The notes under the pieces are model-generated. The model was not told the DNA's origin. It did no database searches and worked only from the letters and a program-made list of their open reading frames with translations. A program made the translations under genes and the position numbers. Of a DNA stretch of 64,000 bases, positions 13,303 to 24,897 are shown in pieces; the stretch's first letter is position 1; every line of letters starts with the position of its first letter. The DNA is from Adiantum capillus-veneris (Eukaryota; Streptophyta; Polypodiopsida; Polypodiales; Pteridaceae), in contig CM043960.1 in assembly GCA_014529385.2 (NCBI GenBank), positions 72,305,910-72,369,909 on the forward strand, given 5' to 3'.

Positions 13303-13779
13303 CTCGATTGGACATCTCTTTTCAAGAGCATCTTGAGTAGAGCCACATGCCTTCAAGATGCATGCGTAGGTGATAGCTTCTCTCTCTTTGCATCTATTGA
13401 AAACAGTCCCAAGCTTCTTGGCCCTGCCCTATTGGGCATATCCTGCAATCAACGCGTTCCAATAGACAACATCCTGCACAAGAGCCCACATTTGGCATAC
13501 ATATCGACAAAGGTAGTGCTAAGCACACCAATAGTTTGCAACAACCCCTCACTAACAATATCAATGAGAATTTTTATGCCTTTATCAATATCTTACAAGC
13601 CACATGCCTTCAAGATGCACACGTGTGTGATTGTGCCTGGAGAGAAGCCCTCGCTTTGCATCTGCTGAAAACAACCTGGAGCTTTATGGCCCTGCTCCTG
13701 TTGCGCATATTCCACAATCAATGCACTCCAAGAGACAACACACAGGCAATGGAGATGGCGGAAGGGGCTGCAACTCTCT

Positions 13780-13788
13780 CTCTCTCTG

Positions 13789-13846
<58 letters not shown>

Positions 13847-13863
13847 ACACACACAGTACCTCG

Positions 13864-13935
<72 letters not shown>
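13780..13935. repeat. Compound (CT)n(CA)n and (CT)n arrays
   Basis: A CT run near 13780-13800, a CA run to about 13855, the spacer GTACCTCGATT, then a CT run to 13935. The flanking block GCATATATAGCCGCTCGATC recurs (as ACATATATAGCC...) near 14180, showing that the microsatellite and PPR slice were duplicated together. Confidence 0.9.
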
Positions 13936-13937
<2 letters not shown>

Positions 13938-13995
13938 ATGCATATATAGCCGCTCGATCAATTATTACCTTGCTTTTTTAAAGCCATCGTCGCCT

Positions 13996-14143
13996 ATGTG
14001 TGTGATTGCGCCTGGAGAGAAGCCTTTGCATCTGCTAAAAACAGCTTGGAGCTTTTTGGCCCTGCTCCTTTTGCGCATATTCCACAATCAATGCACTCCA
14101 AGGGACAACACACAGGCAATGGAGATGGCGGAAGGGGTTGCAG

Positions 14144-14179
<36 letters not shown>

Positions 14180-14235
14180 CATATATAGCCGCTCGATCAA
14201 TTATTACCTTGTTTTTTTAAAGCCATCGTCGCCTA
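13996..14235. repeat. Duplicate of 13630-13995 with shortened (CT)n
   Basis: From GTGTGATTGCGCCTGGAGAG through GGAGATGGCGGAAGGGG, a (CT)n run (about 14147-14176) and CCGCTCGATCAATTATTACC, this copies the preceding block. The CA run is lost and the CT run is shorter. The end AAAGCCATCGTCGCCTAT is shared by both copies. Confidence 0.8.
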
Positions 14236-14570
14236 TATTTGAAGAGACCAATCATTTGTGGCCACATGGCATGGGTAACCTTGCTCCTTTCTCCAAATCA
14301 ATGTTATATAATCAAGGTAAAGAGAGTCGGTTATTTTTTTTTCTCCCTTTGTTTTGAGTAGGCAACTTCTATTTAGTAGAAATATAAACTAATGTCATTT
14401 TCCCTTTTTAATTTCCAAGTGAAACATTGACGGAGTCTTCATCAGTATCTAATCAAAAAATTATCACAACATGTGGGTGCTCTATTCTATTGGAGCGCGG
14501 AACAGTCTAAGTCTTTAGTCTTGACTCCGGAAATGCAATTATAAATGGAGCGCCGTGGGGAGTAGGATGG

Positions 14571-14858
14571 ATGAAGAGCAGGCTGATAATCCCCTTTTTC
14601 AATATGGCTATGCAATTGCAGCTTATGTTTCTATTACAGCTAGTATTAGTGCAGGGAGCCTATTCTCTGTCCATAACATACACGATCAGCTCTACGGTCT
14701 CGACCAGCCTGGCTACAAACGTTGCCACCACGAGCCAGTGGTTCTCCTGCTTCTCCACTCAAGAGCCCACCATCGTTCTCGGCGGTTGCTCTGTTAATTC
14801 TACCATCAACACCACCAGCCACCACAGGCGCTTCCAAATCGACCTACTCTTGTTATAA
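14571..14858 (+). CDS. Possible small secreted peptide, unrecognised
   Basis: A 95-residue open frame follows a TATAAAT motif (14540-14546) by about 25 bp. An internal Met (NMAMQLQ) precedes a hydrophobic stretch (LMFLLQLVLVQG) and then AYSLS, which together look like a signal peptide and cleavage site. The rest is Ser/Thr-rich with two Cys (FSCFS and GGCSV) and two N-glycosylation-type sites (NST, NTT). No family is recognised. It could be the 5-prime exon of a longer secreted protein whose remainder is lost, or a chance frame. Confidence 0.25.
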   Translation: MKSRLIIPFFNMAMQLQLMFLLQLVLVQGAYSLSITYTISSTVSTSLATNVATTSQWFSCFSTQEPTIVLGGCSVNSTINTTSHHRRFQIDLLLL

Positions 14859-14908
14859 TTTCGTGGACATATGGCAAGACTTTTAACAAATCCTATTTAT
14901 TCTATAAT

Positions 14909-14924
14909 CCCCCCCCCCCCCCCC
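14909..14924. repeat. Poly(C) tract
   Basis: Sixteen consecutive C residues followed by a CAACC-rich stretch. Confidence 0.95.
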
Positions 14925-15029
14925 AACCAACCCAACAACCCTCCCCGAGGTGGGATCAATGGCCCACAGTAGGCGTCGCGAGGCAGGTGCAATCCGGATC
15001 GTTCGATCGCCGTTTGAACTAGGTGTGAA

Positions 15030-15150
15030 TTAAGAGTGAACTCGGGAGGTATGTGCACCACACCGAATTCGGTGTGAACTCAGCTTGGTATGAACTGGGG
15101 AGGATCTGCACACCACACCAAATTTTTGGTGTGAACTCAATGTGAACTAG
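15030..15150. repeat. Short tandem duplication, ~60-bp unit
   Basis: The phrase GTGAACTCGGGAGG..CACCACACC..GGTGTGAACTCA is followed by a similar one (TGAACTGGGGAGGATCTGCA ... GGTGTGAACTCA). Each copy has a small internal palindrome (CACACC..GGTGTG). Confidence 0.55.
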
Positions 15151-15209
15151 GTACAAACTTGTCCGTGACGTCGTGATATATAAACTTATCACACACACAC
15201 CTTTCGACG

Positions 15210-15512
15210 AATGCGCGATAGCCTAGTGGTTAGAGTCAATTACGTGGGGAGAGGGTAGTGGGTTCAAGCCCCGGATCCGAGAAATTGGGAATCTTTTGGC
15301 TCCTTTTATATTTTCTCAATAGCCAAAAACCCCAAGGATTCTATCTCGGAGATTTTCCCTCATTGCTACATAGGGAATAAAACCTCCCAAGCATCCCCAA
15401 GGCATCAATTGGTCTTCTCAAACTTGGGTGCTCACCCTAGCGACTGAGACCATGCCACTCCGGGCACCACCATGTCCATTGTTCAATGGGTTGATAATTA
15501 ACATAAAAAAAA
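15210..15512 (+). mobile_element. tRNA-derived SINE
   Basis: The head contains an A box (TAGCCTAGTGG, 15219-15229) and a B box (GGTTCAAGCC, 15261-15270) at tRNA-like spacing, matching RNA polymerase III internal promoters. A tRNA-unrelated body of about 230 bp follows and ends in a short A run (15505-15512). This is the standard architecture of a plant SINE, a non-autonomous element moved by LINE proteins. No target-site duplication is evident. It has no coding capacity. Confidence 0.6.
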
Positions 15513-15647
15513 TGGCCTATCCCGCAAACTACTCTCCGTGCTATTTTTTAGCTTCTACATCTACCACAAGAAGTTTTGGACAAATTCTCACAATCATCCC
15601 CACATTCTAACTTATCTCAAAATCATCCCAACATTCTAACTTATCTC

Positions 15648-15805
15648 AACATCATGAGCTTCTGTGAGGGAGGCCCCGCATACCTAGCTAGGTAGGATTG
15701 GGGACAGGGGACCGCCAGCCCGGTTGGGGGGGGGGCGATGGTCCCTTGCCCCCAATCATACCTAGCTAGGTATGCGGTGCTTCTCGAGCAAAAGCTCATG
15801 ATGTT
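15648..15805. mobile_element. Foldback (MITE-like) palindrome, copy 1
   Basis: The ends AACATCATGAGCTT and AAGCTCATGATGTT are exact inverted repeats. Pairing continues inward through CCGCATACCTAGCTAGGTA and its partner to a G-rich centre. At about 158 bp it could form a hairpin over nearly its whole length. Confidence 0.7.
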
Positions 15806-16090
15806 AAGCATTGTATGAAAAACACTGAAAAAGGCTGCGTTTTCTTACATGAGAAAATTTCTAAATCTTCTTGTGTACTTCTTTTCTGGCACTTCCCTTG
15901 CTTGCCACCTGTGTGCCTTTTGCTTATTTCTCACCTTTTGTCCCAACTCTCTGTCTCTTAGCTACATGTTGCCCCTATCTACCACCTCCAACCTCGTACC
16001 CCCACCTATATATGTTGCTCTACTCTACTCTCCTATCACAAGAAGTTTTGGGCAGATTCTCACAATAATTCTCACATTGTGACTTACCTC

Positions 16091-16233
16091 AACATCATGA
16101 GCTTTTGTGAGGGAGGCACCGCATACGTAGCTAGGTACAATTGGGGGCAGGGGACCATCGGGCCGACGGTCCCCTGCCCCCAATCGTACCTAGCTACGTA
16201 TGTGGTGCCTCCCGAGGAGAAGCTCATGATGTT
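16091..16233. mobile_element. Foldback (MITE-like) palindrome, copy 2
   Basis: It has the same ends as the first foldback, with arms including GGGGGCAGGGGACC and GGTCCCCTGCCCCC around the loop-side CATCGGGCCGAC. The arms pair better than in copy 1, which has a longer GGGGGGGGGG-bearing loop. Confidence 0.7.
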
Positions 16234-16735
16234 ATGCATTGTATGAAAAACACTGAAAAAGACTCCATTTTCCTACATGAGAAAATGTCTAAATCTTCTT
16301 GTTCATGCAAACTCCAAGTCTTTCTAAGCGTTTCAAATCTAATGTGCAACATCCACAAGAAATAATGACTACCTAGAGGCTGGTAGTTTTGGTTTTCGAA
16401 AATTTGGAATCCAACCTAGACCTTTCGTTTCCTTTGGATTTCATTCGCAAAGCTTCAAAAGAATCTTCGTAGATTCTCTTTAAGAAGTTCATTCCAAGAT
16501 CGTTACCACCTGCTAGATGTGTTTAAATATTTTTATAAACAAGAGATCATGTTTGTGTTAAGGTTAAAATGTTGATGTTTACCTTGATTTTCCAATAGCA
16601 CTATTGTGAATGCTGCAAGGAGAGCTACACCACTTGGCATCATTTCATTAGAATGTGATCTTTAAAAAAAAAGGTGGCAAAAGTTCTACATGGTATATTA
16701 AAAAAAATGGTTGGAGTGACCGAGCATATAAAGAT

Positions 16736-16738
<3 letters not shown>

Positions 16739-16786
<48 letters not shown>
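16739..16786. repeat. (GA)n microsatellite
   Basis: GA repeat of about 48 bp, with a second array at about 16947-16984. Both lie in gene-free DNA. Confidence 0.95.
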
Positions 16787-16787
<1 letters not shown>

Positions 16788-16940
16788 CAATTTTGAAGGT
16801 GTTTGATGTAGGTAATAAAAGCAAATGGGGGATGTTGTAAATTTAGGCGGTTGTGTAATTATCTGGAACTAATCGTGTATTCGTTTATAAATCCAAACAA
16901 GACATGATTAGAGAGAAAGTGAGAGAGCAAACAACATGAC

Positions 16941-16986
<46 letters not shown>

Positions 16987-17129
16987 GAAGCACAACATGA
17001 CGAGTGAAGAAACATGAGCAACATTGTATAAGCAAGTGAAGGTGGGAAAGGAGTAGGAAATGCTACAATTTTGAGTAGCCAAAGTAGTCTCCAAGTGGGC
17101 GTCGCATGTTGACAAGCTTTAGAGCACAT

Positions 17130-20100
17130 TCCCACGTGTTATTTTGATATGCTTGATTTCAGCTATTTAGATTTTGACTTGATATGTTGACTGATATTTG
17201 ACCATGGCTTGGACCTAGAGACATTTTAAGAGCTTGTTCACACATAATCACCCCAAATTAGCACTTGGATAGCCCTTAAATCGCTAGATTATTGATCCTA
17301 GCTAGTGAACTTACACATAAATCTCCTTGATACCAGTTTTGACCTAAATTGATAGACTTTGGTGATCATGGACCTTGAGGCCCTATTTGACAAACTATTG
17401 TGGGTTCATGGAGAGTTAGATGGATTGCTTATATGAATACATGTAGATAGCCAACAAAGGTATATCCAGCTTCAACCCATAGACTGTCAGACATATAGAC
17501 CATGAGGCACCTAGTGTCCAAATGCTTAGAGCCCGAGCACACTTGACACTAATAGATCACCTTCTCAATTGTTTTGGTACATCATATAGACATATGACAG
17601 AGGATATTCTAAAGAAGATGATGTTATCCCTTTATGAGTATGACACAAACATCCTTGGGCTACCACAAATTGTATCTTTGCATGTTTGACATTGGACCCT
17701 TGTATGCTAATGAGGATCAAAGGATGTACATTAGAGAGATAACCAGATCTAGAGAGTACCCTCTCTACAACACATGTATGGACTCTGGAGAGTACTCTCC
17801 CTAAAACATAGGTAGTGCTATCCCATTGGGTTCCTTACAAGGTACCTATAGGAGTATTTACGATGAGGTTGCATATATATTGTTGTGTTGTTCTCCTTCT
17901 TGGAGTAGCAATGTTGAGCCCATAGTAGACTCAATAACTATACCCCTTGCACAACCAACATGACTTAAATCACCTCCAAGATTTGCATCATCCAGACTGT
18001 CTAGGAGATAGAACTTTGAGATGATATCATAGCAGAGCCGAGGGCTGATATGGAATGCAAGAGTTAGAATCCGTACCATTTTATCGCTGGAGTTATCATG
18101 CATAGAGAAAACCACATCACATGCTTCAAATGACTGCTACTACAACTAGTACACATTCTAGAGGGGTTGTAGAGGCCACACCATAGACCATGAGCACACC
18201 AGACATAGAGCTTGCTAGATCACATGCATCAGATATGCTAATAAGTCATGTATACCACCATGAGACATTGCACATGTACGACTTGAGGATAGAGTTTCCA
18301 AAACGAGAAGAGAGCACCATACTAAGTTTGTGCTACATTTTTTAGGTTATAGAGGATTCATGTCTTGCCTTGTTGACCTTGATGGGCATTCTTACACTAG
18401 AGGCACCTTTTCAAATGACATTGACCCTTTGATATGGTAGGTAGTTAGAGTTCATAAGTGTCACATTGATTCAACTGAGTTCTATATTGATGAGCTCACG
18501 GGCACATACATGTCCCTACCAATTTGCCTATACAATGTTGTAGAGAGAGAATGTCTTGATGATATTTGGATACCCAGATACATCCTCAGATTGTGCACTT
18601 ATGTAGAGTGGAGCACACATTGACTTACGTTGAAGATTGTTGATGTAGATATACCGATGAGAGCAAAACACAAGAATTTTGGAGTCGATCGCATGAGCTT
18701 ATGGTATATCTTGTTAGAAATACTCATGATAGGATTTATGGAGACACATATGGTACTAGATATTCTTGATATTGGATTGCCCTAATCTCTTCAACATGGC
18801 CAGGATCCGTGATGACTAATAAAGTCCACAGACACCTACTAGACATACTTATCCTACTAGGTTGCCTCCCGAATCTCCATCACACAGATAGATTTTTCCT
18901 TAGATCACAATTGATCAATTGATATCTAGGGTGATTGAGATGAAGGAGATGAATGTACATATTGATGGCAAGATGTGTATACTAGAGAGCACTACCACAA
19001 AGCCACCTAGAGTGACTATTCGAAACATTGTTACTTTTTCTACAAAGGATGTATAGCCTAGTGATATTCTCCTATGCCAAAGATGAAAACTAGGCCAATG
19101 TCTAAATAGATAGCATGCCAAGATTCTACTCTTGTTGATTATTATAGTGCACACATCTCATAGAGGTAGATATCCCACAAGATCCTACACTTGAAGAGAT
19201 TGTTGATGCACATGACCATAGGACTTCTAGACGCGATGGCTAAGTCATCAGAGACCAAGATACCTGCATATATGATAGAGGCAGATGCTAATCCATTAGA
19301 GTGTGACCTCTACTCTAGGGGTGACATTCATGGTCTATAAGTACCTCATTTTTCCATGTCTTGCATGGGGGATCTATATGCTCACCCAAGGATTGAGAGA
19401 CTAGCTTTCCTAGAGTGATTTCTACCATGACACTTAAGACACCACGATATTTGGTAGAGCCTACCTTAGAGAATGTTCACAATAGTCGTACTATCTTTGA
19501 GCAAACTAGAACATATCAAGCCTATATATCATTTTAGAGAACTTATAGTAGGGCCACTAGAGACATTTTTGTGCCCCATATGATGGCATAGACTAGACCA
19601 TTATCTTAGTGTTGATACATTAGTTTGGATCGAGAAGCACATTATGGTTTATCCCACGGTTGGCTCACATCTAGACACTCACTAGAGGCACAAGATTCTA
19701 TAGAGAACACAAACATATTTGAGTTCCCAGACCACAGGCCCTAGCACATCCTCCTAGATCTCTTACAATTTCTTTGACCATACCATGCTAAAAAGATCTA
19801 AACCATGTTCACGACCTACAAAGATGCCTACCTAATGATGAATGCCAACACATTCATGACCACATGTGTGAGGAGAGCTCAACATACATTTATTGAGATA
19901 CCACAAACATTGAAGATTTGGCAACCAAAGAGACGACTAGCTACCACACCATGGATTGACATGAGCCAAGAGTACTACTTTGTATGTCTCATGTTTGTGG
20001 ACATTTATATTTGATGATTATGATTTTTCATGGTTTGATTGAGTGCATTCAATTATGGTATTTTATCTACCCATTAAAAAATTATAAGACTGTCCTTGCT

Positions 20101-20950
20101 TTAGTTTATTGACCTAGTGTTCAATCTTATTGATGAGCCTTGGTGTAAGTAGGCCGTGACTTTAGGTTAAGAGATTTACTTGACTACTCGTTGTAGTTGG
20201 TAAATTTATTTAAATGGTTGAGACCTTAGCCGTTTTTTTGGAATATAAAGGCTTGCTCACTCTAGCAACAAAGAGCGCTAATGAGAATACAAAGGAAATG
20301 GAAGGAAAAACAAAAGTGCCAAACGTGTAAAGCTTAATTTGGAAGAGAAATCCTGGCTTGGATTTGGTATTTCATCACATGTATAGCCTATGGTACTAGA
20401 ACTCTAGCAATTCCCTATGTGGGCAATTTTCTCTAAGAAGCAAATGTCCTCAAGCATACAAATAAGCACACACATACATTGAATTAGAAATAATGTGAAA
20501 AAAAGAAAAAAAAGAAAAAAAGAAAAAGCAAAAAATGAAATGAAAAAGACTCCATTGAGCTTCAAGTGGAAAATTCAAGCTTTTGTTTGCAGTTGTGAGA
20601 GTTGGTTAGCTATCCTAAGCTGGGAGACACAATTAGAGAATGTTGCATTTAGATAATATTCCTAACTTAGCTAGGACTAGAGTAACTATTTTTACTCTTA
20701 GACTCATCCATAAGCCCAAAATTCTTCATCAATTAAAGTTCGCAAGTGCAATTCATTTGTTCTTAATGGTAGTGTAACATTTCATAATTCTTTGCATTTA
20801 AATAAAGAATAAAGAATAAAAAATTAAATTTTTAAATAATATTATATATAGTTAACAATTAAACATAAAAGTTTATATTTAAAAATACAAAATCAACAAT
20901 TGTTTAGTAATGCAACAAAAAGAAGATAAAAATAAAAAAGAGTTAAGTTT
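17130..20950. other. Long stretch with no recognised gene
   Basis: Composition is moderate to AT-rich, with scattered coding-like phrases but frequent stops. On the minus strand at 18115-17858, the phrase LDDANLGGDL after RLCYDI weakly recalls the copia RNase H start (YxDADWAGDL). This could be a very old copia relic, but I would not rely on it. On the plus strand, 18340-18600 reads as a fairly open but unrecognised segment. An A-rich run lies near 20505-20540. Confidence 0.3.
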
Positions 20951-20969
20951 AGTTTGGTAACCTGGAAAA

Positions 20970-21136
20970 AATTAAATCTATCTATCAAGCTATTTATATG
21001 TCCACCTATCTTTTATCTATCTCTTTTTATTATTAAATTTTCTTATGTATCTATTACACTATTTTTAATTTATCTATTTGTGTGTCTATTTAGCTATTTA
21101 TTAATATATTTATTTATTTTATCTATATATCTATTG
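20970..21136. repeat. Degenerate (TATC)n-like low-complexity DNA
   Basis: Repeated CTATC, TTTATC and CTATTTA phrases with no fixed unit. Confidence 0.7.
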
Positions 21137-21139
21137 AGG

Positions 21140-23820
21140 CGGTCCGGGGCGGGCAACAAGAGAGGCGACCTCTAAACACCCCTCAAGGCTCCCGTGCTGC
21201 TCAATTGGGGCTGGGGCAACCACAAGCACAACACAACAACAAACCCACAGCCAAACCAAAACAAGATAGGGGCACCACCTAGTTATGGTATGCGAACTAG
21301 GACGCAAGAGAAATTTTGGCACAACCAAGAAGATGCACCACACAACACACACAAACAACCTCACACCAAGACACACATGAAATGGACCAGAGAGAGCTAG
21401 AGCAAAGGGAAGAGAGAGAGGGAAGGATCTTGTGTAATACCTTATTTGTGACTTGCAAGTGGAGATGGTTCGTTATGATGCTATCGTAGAACTTGTACAA
21501 AACTCACTCAATGCTTAGTGATTGCTAATCATTGCCAAAACACACACACACTGTCTTAGGGTGTGGGAGACCTCTCACCACAATACCCTCTTACAATGGA
21601 CACAAAACTGGCAATGGAAAACACACTAAAACACTTTCTAAAATCAAGATCAACCGATAAAACTCTAAATACACAAGTCACCTTGAATTTACCAAACCGT
21701 ATTGCACAAATGGAAGGACGAAGATTTAAACGTCGAATCACGCCTTTGATGCACCAAACCTCAATTTATTGATGATGAAGGAGCATGTAAAATAGTGGTT
21801 TTGAGATTTGTGGAACTCACGCTCTCTCACTTGCAATGTGTAGCTTGAAGGCTTCTCTCACACCAAGAGTGAAGCTCACAAGTGGTTGCTACACCTAAGT
21901 CTCTCCTCACGCATAGAGTGTTGGGGTGCTATGTGAGATGTTGGAGGTTGTTTTACAAGAAGGAGAGGGGCCTATTTATAGGTTGGAGACCCCTCATAAA
22001 GATTATTGGAAATCCTAATTTACAAGCTAACAAATCAGGATTATGAATTTTTTGAATATCAAAACATTGCGGGCCTTCTTTGTCTGCTTGAGTCATGGGT
22101 GTGGGCTCAAAAGAGAGCATTATTGATGGTAAATAAGGTGAAAGTCAGTAAGGAGAGAGAAAGAGAGAGAGAGAGTGTGTGTTACTATACACATGTCTTG
22201 AGGTGAGGTGTCTTTTATGGTTAGGTCAATGCTATTTTGTGTTAGCATGTTAGTCGTTAGTAATCACTAGAAAGTTAATGTTACATTTACAATGGGTAGA
22301 GTGATTTGATTTGATGAAGGAAGAGGGGTGAATTAAAAGAGAATCATTGAGATGGTGAAGCTTTGAAGAAGCTTGAACTCACCCTTGTGTAGATTGTGGA
22401 AAAAATGACCGCTGGTCTTCTTCTTCTTCTTCGCTTCTTTACGCCGCCGCTGCCAAGGTTGATCATCGTGATGAAAATGGTAATTCCGTTGATGAGATCT
22501 TTGATTTGCAGAGGTTAAGCATGGTACACATGCTGAATTTATGTATATATATAAGGAGTAAGATGGAATTGTACTTTGGAGATAATAGAGAGAGGCATAG
22601 AGATGGTGTATGTACATGGAGAGCTCATATGAGAGCTATGGGAGTAAGTGGGGAGGTTAATGGTGAAGAAGGTGAGAGAAACCATTGAAGGTGCAGGTTT
22701 GAGTGAGGGATTGAGAGAAATGTGTGTGTGTGTGTGTGTGTGTAGAAGTGTGGAAAGAGGTGAGAGAAGACTAGGGGCTACTTGTGAAAAAAGTGTGCAG
22801 ACTGGGGTCCACTCAAAAAATCATAGCTCACCGCTGGTAGCTCCAAAAATCATGAAAAAATTTGAGGTGATTATTCAGAGCGTGGGCTACATTTTCTCTT
22901 TTGACCACTGCTCCAAATTCGGAGTGGAGATAGGTGCCAAAATTCTCACCAAAAAGCTTGTTTTTATGCTTGCAAAAGTCTTTTAGTGGACCCCTCCTTT
23001 GTTGAATTTGTACAATGCATCCAAGAGTGAGCCCCTCCTTTGTCATATCATAATACAAAGCATCCAAGTTGCCCTTGACACATGCATGGAGGAGGATTAT
23101 TGGTGAATAAAGAAATATATACATGGTGGGACTAGTGTATGGACTATTCATGGACTTTAGCTCAATGAGCACATGGTGTTAGAATAATGAGTAAAAATAA
23201 TAATAAAAATATGGAGGAGTTATGGATATGGAAAGATATTGGAATCATATGATGTGATCCCTCCTTGAATTATTTTGGGTGAAAGAGGAAAAGGTATGCA
23301 AGTAAATAATATAATAAAAGTAACCAATGAGTAGAAATCAATTTTTTGTTTTCACGAGGGTGAGGGTGAAAATGTGGGAGTGATTTGTATATAGGAAAAA
23401 TATGAGGTTAGAGTATGTACATATTGGCAAAAAATATAATTATGGTGTAAGAGGATGAAAGAAGGTGTACATAGGTTTAATAAAACACACACCTAAGTAG
23501 AAATATTTAAATAAAATACCAAAATAATTATAAAAAATCCCTATATTTAGGCCATATATACAATGAAATATTTACACACAAAGAGACCATAATATACTTT
23601 TATTTTTATTTATTTATTTTTTTTTGGCTCACCTAGCCCAGTGACTAGCTAGCTGAGGGTTTTTTAAGAAAATATAGGAAAAGCCCCCTAACTCACACAC
23701 GCCTATTTGCAGTGAAATGGTAGGGATAGCCATAGTGTTTGGGTGATTTTGGTAGGGTGGAGTAATCTAGTATGGCAATTATGGAGAGCCGAAAAACGGC
23801 TATCACTATCTAACTTTCTT
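21140..23820. other. Gene-free stretch
   Basis: No domain is recognised on either strand. A (GT)n run lies near 22720-22743 and a T run near 23616. Possible transposon debris, but no border could be placed. Confidence 0.35.
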
Positions 23821-23821
23821 G

Positions 23822-24070
23822 ATATCTATCTATGTATCTATCTAGATATCTATCAAAATTGTCTACCTATCTATTCGTCTATCTATCTATTTATCTATCC
23901 ACCTATCTACATATATGTTTATCTATCTATCCATCCCTCTATCCATCTATCTCTCTATTTTTCCATCCATCCATCTACCTACATATCCATCTATCTCTCT
24001 ATCCTTCCATCCATCCATCTACTTATCTACCTACCTACATATCTATCAATCTATTTGTCCATCCATATGT
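23822..24070. repeat. Degenerate (CTAT)n/(CCAT)n tetranucleotide array
   Basis: About 250 bp of CTAT, CCAT and CTAC tetramers with scattered substitutions. Open frames through it are artefactual. Confidence 0.85.
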
Positions 24071-24857
24071 GTCTTTGCCTATCTTGTTTTTTAATTGATT
24101 ATTACTATCTTTATTTCTTAGATTCTTTAAAATAGTTCTTATTTTCTTGTTAATATTTATACTTTCAAACTCATCATCTATCTATTTTTAATGCTTTATT
24201 AATATATTCATTTACAAATATAAATATATTTATATAATTATATATGTTCTTTAAAAATGTTAAGGTTTGACTCGCACCCAGTACCAGTGGGGATAGTGCA
24301 AGCAATTTACAGTGAAAATTACTTTGTGGTCGCACTTATACAAAAAGAATAAGGAGAGATTTTCTAGGTGCAGGGCAATAGTGAGCAACAGAATTGGTTC
24401 TTGAAGACCTGGAAATGAGGAGTGCTTTGCACCTCCGTGTCTTTTGCTTAACACCTCCAAAATCCATAGTGCGAGTAGTACTGCAAGAGGGCTTGGATTT
24501 CCTGCATCACATCATGAACATGCCTAAAATGGGCAAGCAAATTATCTTGTTGGCTTTGCTAACCCCGAGTGTGACATGGCTCTAAGAATGATTTTCTAGA
24601 GAAATTGACTAGTTGAACCAAACGTTTATTTATCTAAGTTACATTTTAGGTTCATCTTTTCTATTTTACATTACAAAATGTATTTATTTTTATTTTTTAT
24701 TTTTTGGCCTTCAAATCTATTTATGAGGACTAAATTATTATATATAATTTTTTATTTTTTAGCTAACCTTTACATCTCTAATGGAGAAGAAAGTGTATGC
24801 TTGAATGGAGAAAAGGGTACACGCATAGTATTTATAGTGATGTAGCTTTTCAATCTA

Positions 24858-24897
24858 AAAATCTTTAGATCAAAAGATCTATCGATCTAAAGATTTT
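24858..24897. repeat. 14-bp inverted repeat
   Basis: AAAATCTTTAGATC (24858-24871) pairs with GATCTAAAGATTTT (24884-24897) across a 12-nt loop. It lies just left of the copia-2 truncation point. Confidence 0.6.

Larger units (their letters stand above)
8650..14115 (-). pseudogene. Degenerate PPR (PLS-type) protein gene array
   Basis: Many minus-strand fragments carry the plant PPR signatures VDMYAKCG, VVSWSALIVGYAQQ, ILKACG and GxxIHxxIxxxGLL. Examples lie at 12778-13233, 11010-11336, 9744-10031 and 8823-9140. PPR proteins of this PLS type normally act in mitochondria or plastids, binding RNA for editing, splicing or stabilisation. Here the modules are shuffled, broken by frameshifts and stops, and interrupted by (CA)n and (CT)n arrays, so no protein of family length (usually 400-900 residues) can be read. 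Modules repeat at DNA level, so this is an amplified relic rather than one decayed gene. No start codon, targeting peptide or E/DYW tail is recognised. Confidence 0.8.
15540..16300. repeat. Direct repeat, two ~440-bp units with foldbacks
   Basis: Blocks starting near 15555 and 16025 share ACAAGAAGTTTTGG, a TTCTCACAAT phrase, a foldback palindrome, then TTGTATGAAAAACACTGAAAAA and TACATGAGAAAAT. The unit was duplicated with the foldback inside it. Confidence 0.75.

Noticed and set aside
17858-18115. Copia RNase H domain on the minus strand
   Set aside because: Only LDDANLGGDL and a vague RLCYDI phrase match. The later conserved motifs (STSGY, STxEAEY) are missing, so it is mentioned only as a weak possibility in the spacer entry.
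23743-24135. 130-residue frame rich in Tyr, Leu and Ile
   Set aside because: It is encoded by a degenerate CTAT/CCAT tetranucleotide array and does not resemble a membrane protein gene.
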